Source: Ruminococcaceae bacterium UBA866
GTDB taxonomy: Bacteria > Bacillota > Clostridia > Oscillospirales > Ruminococcaceae
Assembly: GCA_002295325.1 (NCBI GenBank)
Contig: DBGA01000033.1
Location: forward strand, 7,640-13,304
Reading direction: 5' to 3'
DNA length: 5,665 bases
How positions within the stretch are numbered: the stretch's first letter is position 1; each line of letters starts with the position of its first letter. Shown in pieces: positions 1-2,950 of this stretch. A program made the translations under genes and the position numbers. The notes below the pieces were generated by a model. It had not been told where the DNA came from. It saw only the letters and a program-made list of their open reading frames with translations, and searched no databases.

Positions 1-132
1 GACAACGTGAAGCCCAGCCAATTGGAGAGCTTCTCCGCCATGCTTGCAGGCAACTGCCAATCTCAAAATTATGAAAAATGGGTAGCTCCGACAGGGGCTG
101 ACCTCTCCCAAACACCCACAATGAAGCTATGA
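1..132 (+). CDS. Unidentified protein, C-terminal fragment (5' end outside window)
   Basis: Reading frame 1 is open from the first base to a TGA at 130-132 and gives the last 43 residues of a protein that begins upstream of the window. The tail (DNVKPSQLESFSAML at the start, TPTMKL at the end) is polar and has no motif I recognise. The stop lies 16 bases before the next start codon, and the next gene's ribosome binding site sits in that gap, which is typical of co-transcribed genes in one operon. It could be the end of one of the large accessory proteins common in Clostridia conjugative elements, but nothing visible proves this. The reading frame is supported by its close junction with the following gene; the function is unknown. 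Confidence 0.55.
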   Translation, partial: DNVKPSQLESFSAMLAGNCQSQNYEKWVAPTGADLSQTPTMKL

Positions 133-148
133 AACGGAGGAAAACAAC

Positions 149-412
149 ATGAAAAATACTACTTTGACAGTAACCTTTGACAGTGAAAAGCTGGATGCCC
201 TGACCTATCACATGGGCAAAAAAGAAGCGGATCTGCAAGGCGAGCTGAACGACACCATCCAGAAGCTCTATGAAAAGCACGTTCCGCAGACCACCCGTGA
301 ATATATTGAGGATAAAATCAAGCGGGAAACCAGTGCCAAGGAAAAGCCAAAACGCCCGATTCGTCCGACTCCTTCTGCTCCAGTCCACAGGCAGGAAGAT
401 AACCCAGCATAG
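149..412 (+). CDS. Small element-encoded protein, DUF6103-like
   Basis: This 87-residue protein starts at an ATG preceded by a clear GGAGG at 136-140. Residues 1-55 look like a compact fold: a short strand (TLTVTFD), a helix rich in Lys/Glu, and a second helix ending in LYEKHVPQTTREYIED. The last 30 residues are a basic, proline-rich, probably disordered tail (KEKPKRPIRPTPSAP). The strand-plus-two-helix start resembles a ribbon-helix-helix-like layout, but I cannot confirm one. From memory, the pattern LYEKxVPxxxREYIE matches a small family labelled DUF6103 in Clostridia conjugative elements; that assignment is recollection, not a search result. It follows an upstream gene by 16 bases and precedes the palindromic region, so a role in element maintenance or transfer is a reasonable guess. 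No biochemical function is known to me. Confidence 0.8.
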   Translation: MKNTTLTVTFDSEKLDALTYHMGKKEADLQGELNDTIQKLYEKHVPQTTREYIEDKIKRETSAKEKPKRPIRPTPSAPVHRQEDNPA

Positions 413-613
413 AAAAGTGAGGCGTTGGGGGCGTATTGGCGGCTGTGTTGCCCTGTGTTGGCTTTTGGCAGGCAGGGTGGCACCTAATACACTTTGAACC
501 TATCAAGCCCCGTGTCGCCCCTTTGTGACGAAATGCGAGAAAAGTCCCATAGAGCCTTGGAATTGCTGGATTTTGTGGCAAGAAAGATAGGGTTGAAAGT
601 GGTGCAGGTTAAA

Positions 614-643
614 GGGTTTATGCTGCTATGGCAGCCTAAACCC
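614..643. repeat. 30-base imperfect palindrome
   Basis: Arms GGGTTTA (614-620) and TAAACCC (637-643) are perfect complements. Inside them, after one T/C mismatch, GCTGC (622-626) pairs with GCAGC (631-635) around a TATG loop. This makes a 12-pair stem with one mismatch. There is no T-run after it, so it is not a terminator. It could be a protein-binding site or part of an origin of transfer. Confidence 0.8.
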
Positions 644-651
644 GATAAACA

Positions 652-672
652 CCGACCGGCAAAGCCGTTCGG
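652..672. repeat. 21-base imperfect palindrome next to the first
   Basis: CCGA (652-655) pairs with TCGG (669-672), then a C/T mismatch, then CGGC (657-660) pairs with GCCG (664-667) around an AAA loop. It lies only eight bases after the 614-643 palindrome and has the same design: an outer arm, one C/T-type mismatch, an inner arm and a short loop. No T-run follows. The pairing suggests two related sites for a dimeric DNA-binding protein or relaxosome. Confidence 0.7.
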
Positions 673-686
673 GGATTGCGAAGTGA

Positions 687-720
687 CATAACTTTTTATC
701 CAATGCCCCTAATTGTTATG
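687..720. repeat. Inverted repeat CATAAC...GTTATG
   Basis: CATAAC at 687-692 and GTTATG at 715-720 are perfect complements separated by 22 bases. Short arms like this can occur by chance; the location just after two strong palindromes and upstream of a DNA-binding protein gene makes a binding site plausible. Confidence 0.35.
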
Positions 721-755
721 CTGAACTTTGAAGAAAGCAAGGTTTAAAGGGCATT
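702..755. repeat. Inverted repeat AATGCCC...GGGCATT upstream of the RHH gene
   Basis: AATGCCC at 702-708 is the exact reverse complement of GGGCATT at 749-755. The arms are 40 bases apart, and the second arm ends 52 bases before the ATG at 808. It overlaps the 687-720 repeat, giving interleaved arms. Possible operator for autoregulation by the protein encoded just downstream, or an oriT element; neither is proven. Confidence 0.45.
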
Positions 756-807
756 CGGGGCTTATCTTTTGCATACCAAATCAAAATAATGAGAAAAGGA
801 GGGTTTC

Positions 808-1221
808 ATGGCAAACGAATCTGAGAAAGTCCGTACTGGATTTTATATTGAAAAAGAAGTACTGGATCGGTGCGATGATCTGCTGTCCTTGGCAAACGTA
901 AAATCAAGAAACGAGTTTGTCACGGAGGCACTCAAATTTTATTCTGGATATTTAACCTCACATAAGGTTGAGAATTATTTATTGCAGACGTTATCCTCTG
1001 TCCTTACCAGCACAGTCAGGGATACAGAAGATCGTATTGCACGAATGGATTTCAAACTTGCGGTGGAGATTTCCAAGCTGGCTCATGTCATTGCCTATTC
1101 TCATAACATTGACGAGCAGACACTTGAAAAGCTACATTTAAAATGCTTGGATGAAGTAAAGCGAATCAACGGAGCGGTTGATTTTGAAAGTGCATATAAA
1201 TACCAGAAACGAGAAACCTAA
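808..1221 (+). CDS. Ribbon-helix-helix DNA-binding protein, probable relaxosome accessory/regulator
   Basis: This 137-residue protein starts at an ATG with AAGGAGG at 796-802, five bases upstream. Residues 8-49 fit a ribbon-helix-helix (Arc/MetJ/CopG-type) domain: a strand (VRTGFYI, 8-14), a first helix (about 15-29), a turn at NVKSRN (30-35) and a second helix (about 36-49). The turn plus second helix, SRNEFVTEALKFY, is typical of the family. Residues 50-137 are mostly helical and could mediate oligomerisation or contact with the relaxase. Such proteins bind DNA as dimers through the paired strands. In mobilization regions they assist the relaxase at the origin of transfer or repress their own operon. 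The palindromic region immediately upstream supplies obvious candidate targets. A chromosomal-type regulator is the alternative. The fold call is firm; the role in transfer is inferred from position. Confidence 0.85.
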   Translation: MANESEKVRTGFYIEKEVLDRCDDLLSLANVKSRNEFVTEALKFYSGYLTSHKVENYLLQTLSSVLTSTVRDTEDRIARMDFKLAVEISKLAHVIAYSHNIDEQTLEKLHLKCLDEVKRINGAVDFESAYKYQKRET

Positions 1222-1306
1222 AAATAAGAAAAAGTAATTGTTTGCTTTGGGTATGGACTATTACAACACTATCGTTTATGGTGTGTTGAAAAAGGAGTGA
1301 TCCGGT

Positions 1307-1594
1307 ATGGATAAAGAAAAAATATTTGAAATGGTCATTCGAGAGATGACTGAAAGCGCATTAAGCAGCCGAAGGGAAAATCTTGAAGAGGATGAACAAC
1401 AGCTCTATACAGAGGTCGGTAGTTTAAGCTCACAGGCTCGAGAAATCGTAAATGAGCTGGCGGAGGAAAAACGGGAAATTCTAATTGACTACTTTGAGAA
1501 AACCAATATGGCAGCCGATCATGAATGTGCTTACCTTTATGTTCAGGGAGCAAAGGATTGTGTAGAGCTGCTGAAAAAGCTTAGTGTGCTGTAA
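1307..1594 (+). CDS. Small acidic helical protein of unknown function
   Basis: This 95-residue protein starts at an ATG preceded by AAGGAGTG at 1291-1298. It is rich in Glu, Lys and Leu and predicted by eye to be almost entirely helical, with possible coiled-coil character across residues 20-65 (RRENLEEDEQQLYTEV, ELAEEKREILIDYFEK). The C-terminal part, AYLYVQGAKDCVELLKKL, is a likely amphipathic helix. It has no membrane segment, signal peptide or metal motif. The overall pattern recalls small DUF6809-like proteins that occur in Clostridia elements, but I am not confident of that name. It lies 85 bases after the ribbon-helix-helix gene and is followed by a terminator at 1615, so it probably ends that transcription unit. 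Its job is unknown; a structural or adaptor role is possible. Confidence 0.8.
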   Translation: MDKEKIFEMVIREMTESALSSRRENLEEDEQQLYTEVGSLSSQAREIVNELAEEKREILIDYFEKTNMAADHECAYLYVQGAKDCVELLKKLSVL

Positions 1595-1614
1595 GAAAAC
1601 GGATGATAGTGAAA

Positions 1615-1640
1615 GTCCCTGCTTCGGCAGGGGCATTTTA
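1615..1640 (+). terminator. Rho-independent terminator with UUCG loop
   Basis: An eight-pair stem (1615-1622 with 1627-1634, one G-T wobble) closes a TTCG tetraloop and is followed by ATTTTA. The core CCCTGC/GCAGGG stem is GC-rich. It lies 20 bases past the stop at 1594, where the end of the upstream operon is expected. The T-run is short, so some read-through is likely. Confidence 0.8.
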
Positions 1641-1655
1641 CATAGTCATGGATTG

Positions 1656-1687
1656 TTGATGAAATTTGTCGGGAGGGGTGGTATAAT
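1656..1687 (+). promoter_or_regulatory. Extended -10 promoter for the SEC-C gene
   Basis: A perfect TATAAT lies at 1682-1687, preceded by TGG at 1679-1681, forming an extended -10 element (TGnTATAAT). A possible -35, TTGATG at 1656-1661, is 20 bases away, longer than the usual 17, so the promoter probably depends mainly on the extended -10. Transcription would start near 1694, giving a leader of about 20 bases before the TTG start at 1715. Confidence 0.7.
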
Positions 1688-1702
1688 TTATTTTGAGAAT
1701 GT

Positions 1703-1717
1703 GAGGTGACAATATTG
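1703..1717 (+). promoter_or_regulatory. Ribosome binding site that fixes a TTG start
   Basis: GAGGTGA at 1703-1709 matches the anti-Shine-Dalgarno over seven bases and sits five bases before an in-frame TTG at 1715. The upstream GTG at 1706 in the same frame lies inside this site, has no site of its own, and would leave a very short leader. TTG at 1715 is therefore preferred. Confidence 0.75.
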
Positions 1718-2875
1718 CGGTTATTTAAAAACTATAAAATATATCTAGATGAAGTCTGCCCGTGCGGAAGCGGGAAAGCCTATTCTGCTTGTTGCGAAAA
1801 ACGCAATGACAAGACCGCTACAAGTACAAAAAAACCTATTGAGGTTCAAATTTCCGAGAAGATGCGTAAGGCGATGATTAAGTGCTGTTTATATCCCGAT
1901 AAAACACGTTGCGTGAAACATATTAAGGAAGCTCATGCATTACAAAATAACAAAATAATATCCAAATTGGCTGTTGATGGTCATGTTTATATGCTTAATT
2001 CTAAAAAGCCACCTCTGGTCATTCCAATTGAGAACGAAGATCCAGAGATCATTACACTTATAGATCGGGTTGGAGTCAATCACGCTACTACTGCTACCTG
2101 TTTCTGTGATGTTCATGATGATGAAGTATTTGCACCAATTGAAAAAAACGCACAGCCTTTTGACAAAGATAACACGGAGCACAGATTTTTATACTCATAC
2201 AAAGCATTTATTTTTGAATATTATAAGGAATTAGTTTTGACAAAAGTATATACCAACAATTTTCGAGAGCGTCCATCATTGTTAAGAGATCCAATTGTGA
2301 TTAGGCAGTATAGAGAAACGATACTTAAAATGAAAGAAATGGACGAGATGAAGAAGCGTTTTGATGCTGCTTTAATTTCTGGTGATTTCGACATTTTGTC
2401 TACACAAGTTCTTGAAATCCCTGAAGAAATACAGTTTGCCAATTTTTCATGTATTGCCATAGACTATGATTTAAATGGCAAAAGAATTAAACATACAAAA
2501 AACAAGATGATGAACCGCCTTTTTATTACGGCTTTTCCAGAAGATCAAAAGTCATTTATCATCATAGGTTATCTTAAAAAAGATGAAAGGATTTATGGGA
2601 AGTTTACTCGCCAACTAATAAAAAAGGATTTATGGTTAGTAAAATACTTTTTCACATTAATGTTACCGCTGTATTCAGAAAATATTGTATTAAGTCCTCG
2701 GCTCTGGGAACATTGGGATGAGCAATGTCAAATGGCCTTTATGTTTTATGCAAACAGAACTGGTAAACAATTTGAGATATACAAAATGACTTTAAAATTT
2801 GCAATGCAAAATCTTAAGAGCAAATTTATGACTATCGAAAATGCAAAACAATGCAAAATAAATTTATTCCCATAG
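1715..2875 (+). CDS. SEC-C motif protein with second Cys/His cluster; probable cargo gene
   Basis: From the TTG at 1715 this is a 386-residue protein. Residues 15-27 are a textbook SEC-C zinc motif, C15-P-C17-G-S-G followed by C26-C27, placed at the N-terminus. After a Lys/Thr-rich linker comes a second Cys/His-rich block at about 57-135: C57, C58, C66, H69, A73-H74, G89-H90, C129, C131 and H134-D135. The AH...GH...FCxxHD arrangement looks like a further zinc-binding fold and faintly resembles HNH/treble-clef nucleases, but no nuclease family can be assigned. Residues 140-386 are mixed helix and strand with no recognised domain. No signal peptide or clear membrane segment is seen, so it is probably cytoplasmic. 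It has its own promoter and terminator and becomes very AT-rich (30% GC at 2221-2280, 25% at 2761-2820, against 50% at 3301-3360), which suggests separate acquisition. I dimly recall similar uncharacterised SEC-C proteins with an AHxIQ motif in other bacteria. Function unknown; a defence role is speculation. Confidence 0.88.
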   Translation: MRLFKNYKIYLDEVCPCGSGKAYSACCEKRNDKTATSTKKPIEVQISEKMRKAMIKCCLYPDKTRCVKHIKEAHALQNNKIISKLAVDGHVYMLNSKKPPLVIPIENEDPEIITLIDRVGVNHATTATCFCDVHDDEVFAPIEKNAQPFDKDNTEHRFLYSYKAFIFEYYKELVLTKVYTNNFRERPSLLRDPIVIRQYRETILKMKEMDEMKKRFDAALISGDFDILSTQVLEIPEEIQFANFSCIAIDYDLNGKRIKHTKNKMMNRLFITAFPEDQKSFIIIGYLKKDERIYGKFTRQLIKKDLWLVKYFFTLMLPLYSENIVLSPRLWEHWDEQCQMAFMFYANRTGKQFEIYKMTLKFAMQNLKSKFMTIENAKQCKINLFP

Positions 2876-2891
2876 CCCAAGCTAATGCATT

Positions 2892-2925
2892 GAGCGATCA
2901 CAACTGTGGTCGCTCTTTTCTTTTC
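2892..2925 (+). terminator. Strong rho-independent terminator after the SEC-C gene
   Basis: GAGCGATCAC (2892-2901) pairs over ten bases with GTGGTCGCTC (2906-2915), with one T-G wobble, around an AACT loop. It is followed by TTTTCTTTT. It begins 16 bases after the stop at 2875 and closes the cargo transcription unit just ahead of the relaxase gene. Confidence 0.9.
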
Positions 2926-2950
2926 CTCAAAACTTAGGAAGGAGGCCGCC

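Larger units (their letters stand above)
413..807. other. Palindrome-rich intergenic region; candidate oriT/control region
   Basis: This stretch of about 395 bases separates the DUF6103-like gene from the ribbon-helix-helix gene. It has no open frame with a ribosome binding site. It holds two strong imperfect palindromes close together (614-643 and 652-672), then two looser inverted repeats (arms 687-692/715-720 and 702-708/749-755). Its first part can also form a wobble-containing stem in RNA between 445-455 and 473-483. A cluster of inverted repeats next to a DNA-binding protein gene and upstream of a relaxase is the usual arrangement of an origin of transfer. I cannot place a nick site with confidence. 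A 65-codon frame starting with TTG at 494 crosses the region but has no Shine-Dalgarno sequence. Confidence 0.45.

Noticed and set aside
445..483. Eleven-pair stem between 445-455 and 473-483 considered as a terminator of the DUF6103-like gene
   Set aside because: Three of the pairs are G-T wobbles, the loop is 17 bases and no T-run follows (CACCTAATAC), so termination is not supported.
268..581. Overlapping minus-strand frames and a +2 frame (270-497) around the DUF6103-like gene
   Set aside because: They are shadows of the 149-412 gene and the GC-rich region after it, with no ribosome binding sites and no protein-like features.
1266..1284. Small hairpin ACACTAT/ATGGTGT between the RHH gene and the 95-residue gene
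   Set aside because: A seven-pair stem with one wobble, AT-rich and without a T-run; too weak for a terminator, and the next gene's Shine-Dalgarno follows directly. It may be chance.
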